Of a stretch of 64,000 nt of DNA, positions 11,601 through 17,860 are shown one piece after another. The translations under genes and the position numbers were made by a program. Origin of the DNA: Candidatus Sericytochromatia bacterium (GTDB lineage Bacteria > Cyanobacteriota > Sericytochromatia > UBA7694 > JACMQJ01). Each line of letters opens with the position of its first letter. Position 1 is the first letter of the stretch. The notes under the pieces are model-generated. The model was not told the DNA's origin, did not search any database, and worked only from the letters and a program-made list of their open reading frames with translations. The stretch lies in contig BPII01000008.1 in NCBI GenBank assembly GCA_026004035.1, positions 54,994-118,993 of the forward strand. The letters run 5' to 3'.

Positions 11601-13083
11601 CATTAACATTTTGAATATTTTTATTAATACTTTGAATATTTTTATTTTGAAAACTTAGTAAATCATCAATAGTTATAATCTTGTTATCAAAGATTATTGA
11701 TAATTTATTATTAACATAATCAACTTTTAAATTATTTGTTAGAGGTTTATTATCATGAATAGATAGTAAATCTTTTATAACTTTATTCTCTATCTTTATC
11801 GGTATTTTATTCTCTTCTATTATATATATATTCTTATCATCTGATATTATTTCTACTTTTGGTTTTATATTCTCTATTTCCTTATTATCTTTTACTATTT
11901 CTTGTAAATTTCCATTCTCTAATTTATTCTCTTCTTTATTTTCTGTTATATTCTTATTCTCTATTATATTCTCAATTTTACTTACTGATTTATTATCAAT
12001 ACTTACTGATTTGTTATCAACTTCAACATTAACATTTTGAATATTTTTGTTAATACTTTGAATATTTTTATTTTGAAAACTTAGTAAATCATCAATAGTT
12101 ATAATCTTGTTATTAAAGATTATTGATAATTTATTATTAACATAATCAATTTTTAAATTATTTGTTAGAGGTTTATTATCAGGAATAGATAATAAATCTT
12201 TTATAACTTTATTCTCTATCTTTATCGGTATTCTATTCTCTTCTATTATATATATATTCTTATCATCTGATATTATTTCTACTTTTGGTTTTGTTTTTCT
12301 TATTTCTATTTCTAAATTTTTTAATTGATTAAACTTATCTTTAAAAAATTTTATTGATTCTTTAGAAGAAATATAATTTTCATTATTTTTATTTATCTGT
12401 CTATTTTCAATATTTTCTTTTTCACTAAGATTAATATCACTTTGTAACGATAAATTTTTAAATAATAAATTTTCGCTTTTAATTTTAATATTATTAATTT
12501 TTTTTAGAATATTTTCTTCAATATAAGTGTTACTATCAGCATTTTCATTCTTTGTTATATTTATTTTTTCTTCATTTAAAATATTTTTTTCTGTTATAAA
12601 TTTCTCTATTTCTTGTTCTTTTATAATATTTTGAATGTTTTTAAGCTTATCTTTTAAATCGTATATATTCTCTATAATATTTTTACTCTTTATAATTTCT
12701 TTTATAGTATTGATGTTTTCTTCAGTTACTTCTTTATTATTATTTATAAGTATTATTACCGCTTTTATAGCTTCTTCTGTATTATCTTTTATTTTATTCA
12801 ATACATTATTAATATAGTAAATATTGTTTTCATTTATTACCTGTCCTAAATCCTTAAGAACTTTTGCTATAGATAAATTAGTTTTATCTATAGTTATATT
12901 TAATTCATTTAATAAAGATATAATTGTGTATTCTTTTTGTTTTAAATAAAATTTACTATTATTTTTTTTTAAATCATTTTCTTGTAAAAATTTAATATTT
13001 TTAGTGCTTTTATTATTTTTACTAGAACTTACAATATTATCTAAAGTATTATAATTTATAAGATTGAATTCTATTGAAGACAA
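5635..13083 (-). CDS. Giant repeat protein with FliK-like C-terminal domain
   Basis: This 2482-residue protein is extremely rich in Asn, Lys, Ile and Glu and has no signal peptide or membrane segment. Residues 1 to about 260 are coiled-coil-like. Residues about 265 to 1460 are eight near-identical 142-residue repeats plus one partial copy, each starting KPKVEIISDDKNIYIIEE and containing DYVNNKLSIIF and ITIDDLLSFQNKNIQSI. A long region of degenerate beta-hairpin-like repeats follows to about 2200, then a coiled coil. The last 130 residues follow the spacing pattern of the FliK C-terminal domain (LNITLAVETKKLD, LQISIKVLNKNIKELIDKELETLYQVL). FliK is the exported ruler that sets flagellar hook length; known rulers are about 400-700 residues. 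If the match is right this is an extraordinarily long ruler; otherwise it is an unknown filamentous protein. Confidence 0.6.
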   Translation of the reverse strand: MSSIEFNLINYNTLDNIVSSSKNNKSTKNIKFLQENDLKKNNSKFYLKQKEYTIISLLNELNITIDKTNLSIAKVLKDLGQVINENNIYYINNVLNKIKDNTEEAIKAVIILINNNKEVTEENINTIKEIIKSKNIIENIYDLKDKLKNIQNIIKEQEIEKFITEKNILNEEKINITKNENADSNTYIEENILKKINNIKIKSENLLFKNLSLQSDINLSEKENIENRQINKNNENYISSKESIKFFKDKFNQLKNLEIEIRKTKPKVEIISDDKNIYIIEENRIPIKIENKVIKDLLSIPDNKPLTNNLKIDYVNNKLSIIFNNKIITIDDLLSFQNKNIQSINKNIQNVNVEVDNKSVSIDNKSVSKIENIIENKNITENKEENKLENGNLQEIVKDNKEIENIKPKVEIISDDKNIYIIEENKIPIKIENKVIKDLLSIHDNKPLTNNLKVDYVNNKLSIIFDNKIITIDDLLSFQNKNIQSINKNIQNVNVEVDNKSVSIDNKSVSKIENIIENKNIIENKEENKLENENLQEIVRDDKEIENIKPKVEIISDDKNIYIIEENKIPIKIENKVIKDLLSIHDNKPLTNNLKIDYVNNKLSIIFDNKIITIDDLLSFQNKNIQSINKNIQNVNVEVDNKSVSIDNKSVSKSENIIENKNIIENKEENKLENGNLQEIVKDNKEIENIKPKVEIISDDKNIYIIEENKIPIKIENKVIKDLLSIHDNKPLTNNLKIDYVNNKLSIIFNNKIITIDDLLSFQNKNIQSINKNIQNVNVEVDNKSVSIDNKSVSKIENIIENKNIIENKEENKLENENLQEIVRDDKEIENIKPKVEIISDDKNIYIIEENKIPIKIENKVIKDLLSIHDNKPLTNNLKIDYVNNKLSIIFDNKIITIDDLLSFQNKNIQSINKNIQNVNVEVDNKSVSIDNKSVSKSENIIENKNIIENKEENKLENGNLQEIVKDNKEIENIKPKVEIISDDKNIYIIEENKIPIKIENKVIKDLLSIHDNKPLTNNLKIDYVNNKLSIIFNNKIITIDDLLSFQNKNIQSINKNIQNVNVEVDNESVSIDNKSVSKIENIIENKNIIENKEENKLDNGNLQEIAKDNKEIGNIKPKVEIISDDKNIYIIEENKIPIKIENKVIKDLLSIPDNKPLTNNLKVDYVNNKLSIIFNNKIITIDDLLSFQNKNIQSINKNIQNVNVEVDNKSVSIDNKSVSKIENIIENKNIIENKEENKLENGNLQEIVRDNKEIENIKPKIEIISDNKNTYIIEENKIPIKIENKVIKDLLSIPDNKPLTNNLKVDYVNNKLSIIFNNKIITIDDLLSFQNKNIQSINKNIQNVNVEVDNESVSIDNKSVSKIENIIENKNIIENKEENKLENGNLQEIVKDNKEIENIKPKVEIISDDKNIYIIEENKIPIKIENKVIKDLLSIPDNKPLTNLKIDYVNNKLSIISDDKNIPIENIDTNDENKHLKDVILKYLKKDDFVIFSNQKENFILENKQNNILLKNISKIELNEHDIKNFRNIINDYEYVIFPEINKKINSDNLKILNDMEKIKFNNKEYLFIKTYSSLFLENIIDNNDLIEDNDYYILHIKNKNNILLNKKNVKLINNIVNLAKNSYVSNIENKIIKFNLDKVKSLNIKDNYLYTKNNDLLLKTNDNYRIVNKNNINNTKYNKDIILQENNLIYQNNKNIYLFNLKNNKNYLSKIDNSLEFKIDNEEFILIKDNRYSNEFKIINKANIRNDNIENINKPIYIKKENLDLIVFPENNKLKILNISDLGDKLEKLNNPLIDSENIFYSKDGILFKINIENSIKNKIGNSLETNHKNKLINKNLNQPIKININNEECVLFKDKNSSTINYIKIESSSYEKIDKPIFINNNKSILLPTENNVVKIDLDDYVIKNKSSVLNASFNFEMNSQKYFLDSKNKNLVHIDDNLFNTSKFLDDPIKIIVNNKYNILIKDEHNCYLIDKNILEQKSKEIPIFTEIIDNDKKLVVLKDTLNNTNFISDKSLLLENCNFDNNITEISIKNNDYIFIPNENKFLSKKDILENSEQLKENYLESDNEFFFIKNNNIYKTYKNNLISIDKDFIFNDINNNIYNVSQNSIKKLTKEIEINNNPIYDKNTFIFKEEDNIYYTDFSKLENIKSNDIISKKFGNKFLFNDILENRIKVIDLTTLDKLENKNLNSLNLNQLKFISNIENKSDYETIIKDTKNNLLNLSREIHNIDKSIDKLFSINILENKENFYHNISIMKQIFGDLENEAKNFNKDIKIIKENYEKLENLKNMNSDNQNNVSNFDKNNKYFYDKMDFNSLLKAVLSNTSEISSKIEKILLNLSAREILINNEKVFCIPLSIPMGDLRFNGELMVRQEYDSKTNKKCDKTLNITLAVETKKLDKIIIDFTNFEKDLQISIKVLNKNIKELIDKELETLYQVLKNNSKFKITSLTCSIYKNKDRRNTLLLPQNTFPKSLKRIEGIV
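8693..12292 (-). repeat. Eight 426-bp tandem repeats plus one partial, inside the giant gene
   Basis: Equivalent points recur exactly every 426 bases (142 codons), for example GGTTTTAT at 8879, 9305, 9731 and 10157. There are nine starts; the one nearest the gene's 3' end is cut after about 60 codons. Copies differ at only a few sites, and neighbouring alternate copies share the same variants (IHDNK versus IPDNK, NGNLQEIVKDN versus NENLQEIVRDD). This points to recent duplication of a two-unit block. All copies stay in frame, so copy number can change without breaking the protein. Confidence 0.95.
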
Positions 13084-13145
13084 TAAAAAATACCTCTATA
13101 AAAGCAAACCTTCTAGAGAAATTATATCATAAATGTGGTAGCGGT

Positions 13146-13386
13146 TTTCTAATTAACAGATATAATTTTAATATTTTTTTTATGCTTGAAAATCTCTTCT
13201 CCCAAACTTTTAATGTATTTTTATTAATACCCTAAACCTGTAGCTCTTTGAGCTAAACATTCACTCCTTAGTTTTATACAAATAGCTTATCTCATTTTAA
13301 AAATCGATGTTGAATGTGTCTCCAAAAATTTCTTATTACAAACTAAACATTTATATTGTTTTCTTCTCCAGCTGACTTTGTATGAT
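13146..13386 (-). pseudogene. Remnant of a zinc-ribbon/HTH transposase (IS1-like N-terminus)
   Basis: The minus strand reads WRRKQYKCLVCNKKFLETHS, the second half of a transposase zinc ribbon. It is followed by an in-frame stop, LRSECLAQRATGLG and, after a one-base shift, INKNTLKVWEKRFS. Zinc ribbon, then 'SQRATARxLGVSxNTVxxW' helix-turn-helix, is the N-terminal layout of IS1-type transposases. Several stops and a frameshift show it is dead. No terminal repeats can be assigned. Confidence 0.6.
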
Positions 13387-13453
13387 ATTTACTATATATT
13401 TTCAAATATTTTATTTTAATCCTTATTATTTAACATTTATATTTTATTATATC

Positions 13454-13505
13454 TTACTACAATCTATAAATTTTATAAATAATTCTTTCATTATTCATAA
13501 CTTAA
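13454..13505. repeat. Dispersed repeat family D
   Basis: TTACTACAATCT followed by AAATTTTATAAATAATTCTT and ATTATTCATA is repeated with few changes at 59731-59785, where it directly abuts the family A element. It is probably an end fragment of a transposable element. Confidence 0.55.
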
Positions 13506-13579
13506 ATCCAGTCCCCTAAAACTATTGTCATATCTACTTTATAAAATTGGTAATAAGTGTTGCATTTCGAGTGAAAAAT

Positions 13580-14048
13580 TATAAAAGCAAAGAATTTAAT
13601 TTAGAAGATACAAAAAGACTTTAAAATCTAAAAATTGTAGGATAAAAAAAGAAATATTAAACATGTTATTAAAATTCTGTATAGTTTTTTCTAAAGTAAA
13701 AAATTAGAATTGCTATAAATTAAAACTAACTTTAATATATTTTATCTTTCTTGAAAGATTTTCTGGAAATAAAAGAATTTTTATTTTAAAATATGTAAGC
13801 TATTGATTAATAGTTCTAATATCAATTGCTTTTTGCTGATGTTTTATAGTAGGTAATTATTATCAAAAAAAAAAGAAATCAAAATTTAGAAAAGATTTAA
13901 ATTGTTATTCAAAAAGTATTTTTAAATTAGGACTTGAAACTATCAGAAATACTTTATTTAATCCGTTAACTAAACAAAAAATACTTTATAAATGTATTCT
14001 CTTCTTTTCAAGACAAATATTAGCTTTTAGAACTTGTAAAAGCTAAAT
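13580..14048 (+). pseudogene. Remnant of an IS4-type transposase C-terminus
   Basis: The plus strand reads KSKEFNLEDTKRL, then stop, NLKIVG, KEILNMLLKFCIVFSKVK and, further on, KSIFKLGLETIRNTLFNP and ILYKCILFFSRQ. In IS4-family DDE transposases the catalytic Glu sits in 'GFNLEETH(L)' and is followed by a helical stretch and 'S.FRYGLDxLRNxLLN', which matches this order. Multiple stops and shifts make it non-functional. Together with the remnant at 13146-13386 it fills the 970-base gap between the giant gene and the ferredoxin. Confidence 0.6.
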
Positions 14049-14057
14049 TGCTTTAAT

Positions 14058-14291
14058 TTATTTTCCATCATTTCCTATTGCATTAACAGGACATACTTTC
14101 ATAGCTTCTATACATATTTTTTCTTCCTCAATATTGGTTGGTTGTTTATAAACATAAGCATGTCCTAAATCATCATTCATTTTAAAAAAATCACTTGCTA
14201 AGCCAACACAATTATCACATGCTATGCACTTATTATCAACATAAAATTTTCCTTTTGCATTAATTTTAAATCTTCTATTAAAATTAGCCAT
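14058..14291 (-). CDS. Small ferredoxin with one [4Fe-4S] cluster
   Basis: The 77-residue protein (from ATG 14291; an in-frame TTG at 14297 is a less likely start) carries CIACDNC and a later Cys-Pro in KVCPVNAIG. This is the ligand pattern of single-cluster [4Fe-4S] ferredoxins of the Bacillus/Desulfovibrio type; an additional Cys lies seven residues before the last ligand. It carries single electrons at low potential between cytoplasmic enzymes. It is separated by 320 bases from the ZorB-like gene and is probably not part of that operon. Neither start has a clear ribosome-binding site. Confidence 0.85.
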   Translation of the reverse strand: MANFNRRFKINAKGKFYVDNKCIACDNCVGLASDFFKMNDDLGHAYVYKQPTNIEEEKICIEAMKVCPVNAIGNDGK

Positions 14292-14316
14292 TTGCAAGGT
14301 AAAATAAGAATTATAA

Positions 14317-14451
14317 TTAATTATTCAAGCATATTATTAATTTACTTTCAAATCTTAATAATCTTGAGTTATTTTTTAATTTATTTATATGATTTTTTAG
14401 CTCTGATATTTTTCTTATATGCTCAATTATTTTAATTTCTTTTTTAATCAT
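14317..14451 (-). CDS. Possible 44-residue helical small protein
   Basis: An open frame from ATG 14451 gives a Lys/Ile/Leu-rich, heptad-like peptide (MIKKEIKIIEHIRKISELKN...). It is the only thing I see in the 320-base gap 14298-14617 apart from a 19-base direct duplication (TTTTATTTAAATTTATCCA at 14597 and 14616) at the 3' end of the ZorB-like gene. There is no ribosome-binding site, so it is weak and may be chance in AT-rich DNA. Confidence 0.2.
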   Translation of the reverse strand: MIKKEIKIIEHIRKISELKNHINKLKNNSRLLRFESKLIICLNN

Positions 14452-14617
14452 ATAACTATATTTTCAAAAAAATTTACTCGTAATTCAAAAAATTGAAATA
14501 AAAATTAACATCTTAAAGATAATTAGTATAATCAAGAGTTTTAGATATACTAAAATTTTTTATTTTTGGATAGGTTAAAAAGTAAGTGTGTTAAAATTTT
14601 ATTTAAATTTATCCATT

Positions 14618-15286
14618 TTATTTAAATTTATCCATGCTTAAAGGTATAATAATTTTTATTTCTATTCTTCTATTTTTAGCTCTATTTTCTTCAGTATTAT
14701 TTTTTACTTTTGGTTCAAAATAACCCATTCCAACAGGTAAAACTCTATAAGTTGGCAATGATAATTTGCATTCATTTTTTAAAAAACTTGTAACACTTAT
14801 AGCTCTTTGAGAACTTAATTCCCAATTCTCTCTTTCTCCTCCTATATTATCAGTATGACCTTTAACTAAAATATCAAAATATTTTATGGAAGATTTATCT
14901 TTATCTAAAATGTTTTTTATCTTGTTACCTATTCTTTTCAATTTTATTTTTCCTTCTTGTTTTAACTCATGCTGACCAAAGTCAAAAACAACAGAATCTT
15001 TAATAGTTAAATTTCCATCTTTATCTACTGTTACATCTTTGTCATTACTAAATTCTTGCAATAGACTACTATTTAAATGTTTAACAAATTCACCAAATTT
15101 TTGTAATTTAATTATTTCTTCTTTTGAGATATCAACATCGGGTCTTTTTGAAAGAATAGTTATATAAAAAAAGTTTTTAAATATTAAAAAAGAAAAAGAA
15201 AGTATTATAATCATAAATACACCTAAAAGCAGGTCTGTGTATGATGGCCAGATATTATAAAAAGTGGATTTATATCTACTTCTCAT
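14618..15286 (-). CDS. MotB/ZorB-like OmpA-domain protein
   Basis: The 222-residue protein has one N-terminal membrane helix preceded by WPSYTDLLLGVFMIIIL; Asp18 sits where MotB, ExbD and ZorB carry the proton-binding Asp. After a linker, residues 85-215 are an OmpA/MotB peptidoglycan-binding domain (VFDFGQHELKQEG, VKGHTDNIGG, WELSSQRAISVTSFL, GMGYFEPK, NRAKNRRIEIKI). It should form the anchored plug half of an ion-driven stator with the preceding gene, whose stop overlaps its start by one base (TGATG). It is the last gene of the nine-gene operon. The WPSYTDLL form is nearer ZorB than flagellar MotB; this is inference from motif style. Confidence 0.8.
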   Translation of the reverse strand: MRSRYKSTFYNIWPSYTDLLLGVFMIIILSFSFLIFKNFFYITILSKRPDVDISKEEIIKLQKFGEFVKHLNSSLLQEFSNDKDVTVDKDGNLTIKDSVVFDFGQHELKQEGKIKLKRIGNKIKNILDKDKSSIKYFDILVKGHTDNIGGERENWELSSQRAISVTSFLKNECKLSLPTYRVLPVGMGYFEPKVKNNTEENRAKNRRIEIKIIIPLSMDKFK

Positions 15287-17205
15287 CAGTTATTAATACT
15301 TTCTTCACTTGAAACACCTTCATAAATTTTATTATTATTATTCAAGTTTTGAATTATATCTTTTATATGTTCTAAATTATTAAGCTTATCTGATATAACA
15401 TTTATTGAGTATTTAAAATCGCTAAATTCTGATAATTTATTTAAAAGGTGTGATAAAGAGCTTTTAAAAGAGTTAATCACTTCATCTTTATTAACATCAA
15501 ACTTTTTATTTATATCATGAGCATTTACATAAATATTATGATTATATTTATATGCTTTATTAAGTTCTTCAAGTATTTCATTTTTAAAAGTTTTAATAAG
15601 TTCAAAATTCTCAGAAATATTTTTTATTTCTTTTGATAATAATTCATTATTTTCGCGTATAATTTCTCTTAATTGATTAAAAGTTTTAAATTCTTCTAAA
15701 AGTTGTTCATTTTGTGAAGTAACACTTTTAGATAATGTTTCAAAATTAGTTGTCATATCTTTCATAGCTTCATCAAAGTTAACTGAAGGTATTTTTATTA
15801 CTAATTCTTGAATAGAATTATCTATTTTTTGTAAATTCTCATCAAATGAAACTTTAATTTTATCAATAAATGTATTTATAGATGAATCAACAAATTTATA
15901 AGATATTTCTGCAAATTTTTTATTTTCATCAGATATCTTATGAATTTGTTCAATTAATAAATTAAAACTTGAGATAACACTATCATTTGTTTGTTTATAA
16001 AAATTTTGAGTTTGAATATTAATATCATAAATATTTTTAATTGCATCTGAATTTGTTGAGCTTAACAAACTTCTAAATTCTTCAAATGATGTCTGTATTA
16101 ATTCTTTATTATTAAAATTAAGTTCTTTTATTTCAGTAAATATATCTTCTATTGAAGATTTTATATTTATTTGTAAATTGTCAATAGCTTCTTTAATTAC
16201 TTTATTATATTGTTCTACATTATTTGATATATTTTGAAAGTTATCGGATGTTTTAGCTATTTCTTTTGACGATTTTATTATAGAGTTTGAAGTACTTGAT
16301 AAATCTTTACTTAAATTATTTAGTTTATCGAAAATTTCACCAATTTTGAATACACTAGCAAGACTATTTATAGGTGATGCAAGTTCATTTATTGAAGTAC
16401 TTATTGTATAAACTATTTCATTTAGTTTTTTGTCCATTAATTCAATAATTTTATTTTGAGAATTATTAATTCTGTCAATATAAGAATTAGTTAATACGAT
16501 TGATTGATTAATTTTTTTCATTTCTTCTAAATCTTTATCAGTATCAAATATTGACGCAAGATGATCTATTAATAAAATACATTCGCTAATAAATTTCTTT
16601 TTATATTTTTCTACAATTGTAACTGCCACACCACTTAAAATTGACATGAATATTCCAGCTAAACTTATACCAAATGCAAGATACATACTTGATAGCATCT
16701 CTTTTATACTTTTTATAGAGTCATTTAAATTACTTATGTTTATTTTATCTACATCTATATTAAATAAATCAGCAGCATTTTTTGTTACATAAGACAGTCC
16801 TAAGAATGTAAGTAACAATCCTACTGATATGAAAATATTTGGAACTAACTTAAGAAATCCTGTTTCTTCTGTTGCAGAGTATAAATATTCATTTAATTGT
16901 TCTCTCTTTATTCTTTGTCTATTTAATTTTTTATTTTTACAAATACTCAATAGTCTGTATGGTATCTTAAGTTCATTAGGTGAATCATAATATCTTTTAT
17001 CTTCAGTATATTCAGGTATTTTATAATTGATTAAATCTTTTTCATAAATAAGTTCTCTTACTATATTTGTATTAGAAGTCCATTTACCAGAATAACGAAA
17101 TAAGTAGAATAAAATAAATAGAAATCCAAATATAACAATAATTCCAAAAGTTTTGTTTATAAAATAATCACTTACAACAAAGTAGCTTAATATTTTAGAA
17201 AGCAT
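15286..17205 (-). CDS. MotA/ExbB/ZorA-like channel protein with long coiled-coil tail
   Basis: The 639-residue protein has membrane helices at about 20-37, 122-140 and 172-198. The paired helices FLKLVPNIFISVGLLLTFLGL and SSMYLAFGISLAGIFMSIL match the MotA/TolQ/ExbB channel core, in the version found in ZorA. Residues 200-620 form an almost continuous coiled coil on the cytoplasmic side, as in ZorA, whose long tail reaches into the cytoplasm in Zorya anti-phage systems. It starts 16 bases after the GrpE-like gene stop and overlaps the ZorB-like gene by one base. Unlike Zorya, no ZorC, ZorD helicase or ZorE nuclease is next to it; tubulin-like and Hsp70-like proteins are encoded instead. Confidence 0.8.
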   Translation of the reverse strand: MLSKILSYFVVSDYFINKTFGIIVIFGFLFILFYLFRYSGKWTSNTNIVRELIYEKDLINYKIPEYTEDKRYYDSPNELKIPYRLLSICKNKKLNRQRIKREQLNEYLYSATEETGFLKLVPNIFISVGLLLTFLGLSYVTKNAADLFNIDVDKINISNLNDSIKSIKEMLSSMYLAFGISLAGIFMSILSGVAVTIVEKYKKKFISECILLIDHLASIFDTDKDLEEMKKINQSIVLTNSYIDRINNSQNKIIELMDKKLNEIVYTISTSINELASPINSLASVFKIGEIFDKLNNLSKDLSSTSNSIIKSSKEIAKTSDNFQNISNNVEQYNKVIKEAIDNLQINIKSSIEDIFTEIKELNFNNKELIQTSFEEFRSLLSSTNSDAIKNIYDINIQTQNFYKQTNDSVISSFNLLIEQIHKISDENKKFAEISYKFVDSSINTFIDKIKVSFDENLQKIDNSIQELVIKIPSVNFDEAMKDMTTNFETLSKSVTSQNEQLLEEFKTFNQLREIIRENNELLSKEIKNISENFELIKTFKNEILEELNKAYKYNHNIYVNAHDINKKFDVNKDEVINSFKSSLSHLLNKLSEFSDFKYSINVISDKLNNLEHIKDIIQNLNNNNKIYEGVSSEESINN

Positions 17206-17221
17206 TTCTAAAATTCCTCAA

Positions 17222-17860
17222 CTAACTATTAACTATTTCAACATCAGCGCATTTAACAACAATATTTTTTTTCTTTAAACCAATATAAGAAATATTAGTA
17301 ATAACTCCTCTTTTCTCACCTTCTTTTTTTATAAATTTAACAGGATTACATATTGAGGTATCTATTCTCTCTCCTATTTTTGGAATTATTAAAGTGTATT
17401 CAGGCTCTATTATTTTGTTTATCTCAATTAAATCACTTTCAGATAATTTTTTATTATTAGCTAAATTTAGTATTATATTATCAAATGAAATCATTTCTAT
17501 TTGATTTTTTGATTTTATAGCTTCATCTATATTTTTAGGTTCTAAATTTATACTAGGTAAATCAAAAAAGAATTTATCTTTTAAATATAAAAGTTTTTTA
17601 TATATAATAAATTTTTCATCTTGTAAAATATTCTCAACTTCTGCTAATTCATTTATTTCTTGTTTTTGAATAGTTGTTATATTAATTTTGCTATTTTTAG
17701 TATCATCAGAAATAATATTATTATCTTTAATTTTTGAATTATAAGAATTTTCTTTTTGCTTACTTTTTTTATATATAACTGTTAAAAAAGCCAAAGATCT
17801 TATAATGAGTAAAGATATTGGATTATTAATAATATCAATACATTTTTGTTTATTTTTCAT
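17222..17860 (-). CDS. GrpE-like domain protein, short paralogue
   Basis: The 212-residue protein ends in a roughly 75-residue domain shared with the two preceding genes: ANNKKLSESDLIEIN, PEYTLIIPKIGERIDTSICNP, KKEGEKRGVITNISYIGLK and VVKCADVEIV. The pattern 'IPKIGE...D...H/N...EGEKRGxIxxxxYIGLKKGDKVIKLADVEV' resembles the C-terminal beta domain of GrpE ('GYxLxDRVLRPAxVxV'), the nucleotide exchange factor of Hsp70. A possible hydrophobic stretch lies near residues 17-28, and the linker is short and charged. Its start overlaps the stop of the previous gene by one base (TAATG). It is the shortest and most divergent of the three; pairing with the Hsp70-like protein of the operon is inferred. Confidence 0.6.
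   Translation of the reverse strand: MKNKQKCIDIINNPISLLIIRSLAFLTVIYKKSKQKENSYNSKIKDNNIISDDTKNSKINITTIQKQEINELAEVENILQDEKFIIYKKLLYLKDKFFFDLPSINLEPKNIDEAIKSKNQIEMISFDNIILNLANNKKLSESDLIEINKIIEPEYTLIIPKIGERIDTSICNPVKFIKKEGEKRGVITNISYIGLKKKNIVVKCADVEIVNS

Noticed and set aside
8693..12292. CRISPR-like array
   Set aside because: Units are 426 bases, directly joined without spacers and fully coding in one frame.
14618..15286. Flagellar MotB
   Set aside because: The N-terminal helix style and the partner's long tail fit ZorB-type better, and neighbours are not flagellar; not fully excluded.
14618..17205. Complete Zorya defence system
   Set aside because: Only ZorA/ZorB-like genes are present; no ZorC, ZorD helicase or ZorE nuclease features appear in the neighbours.
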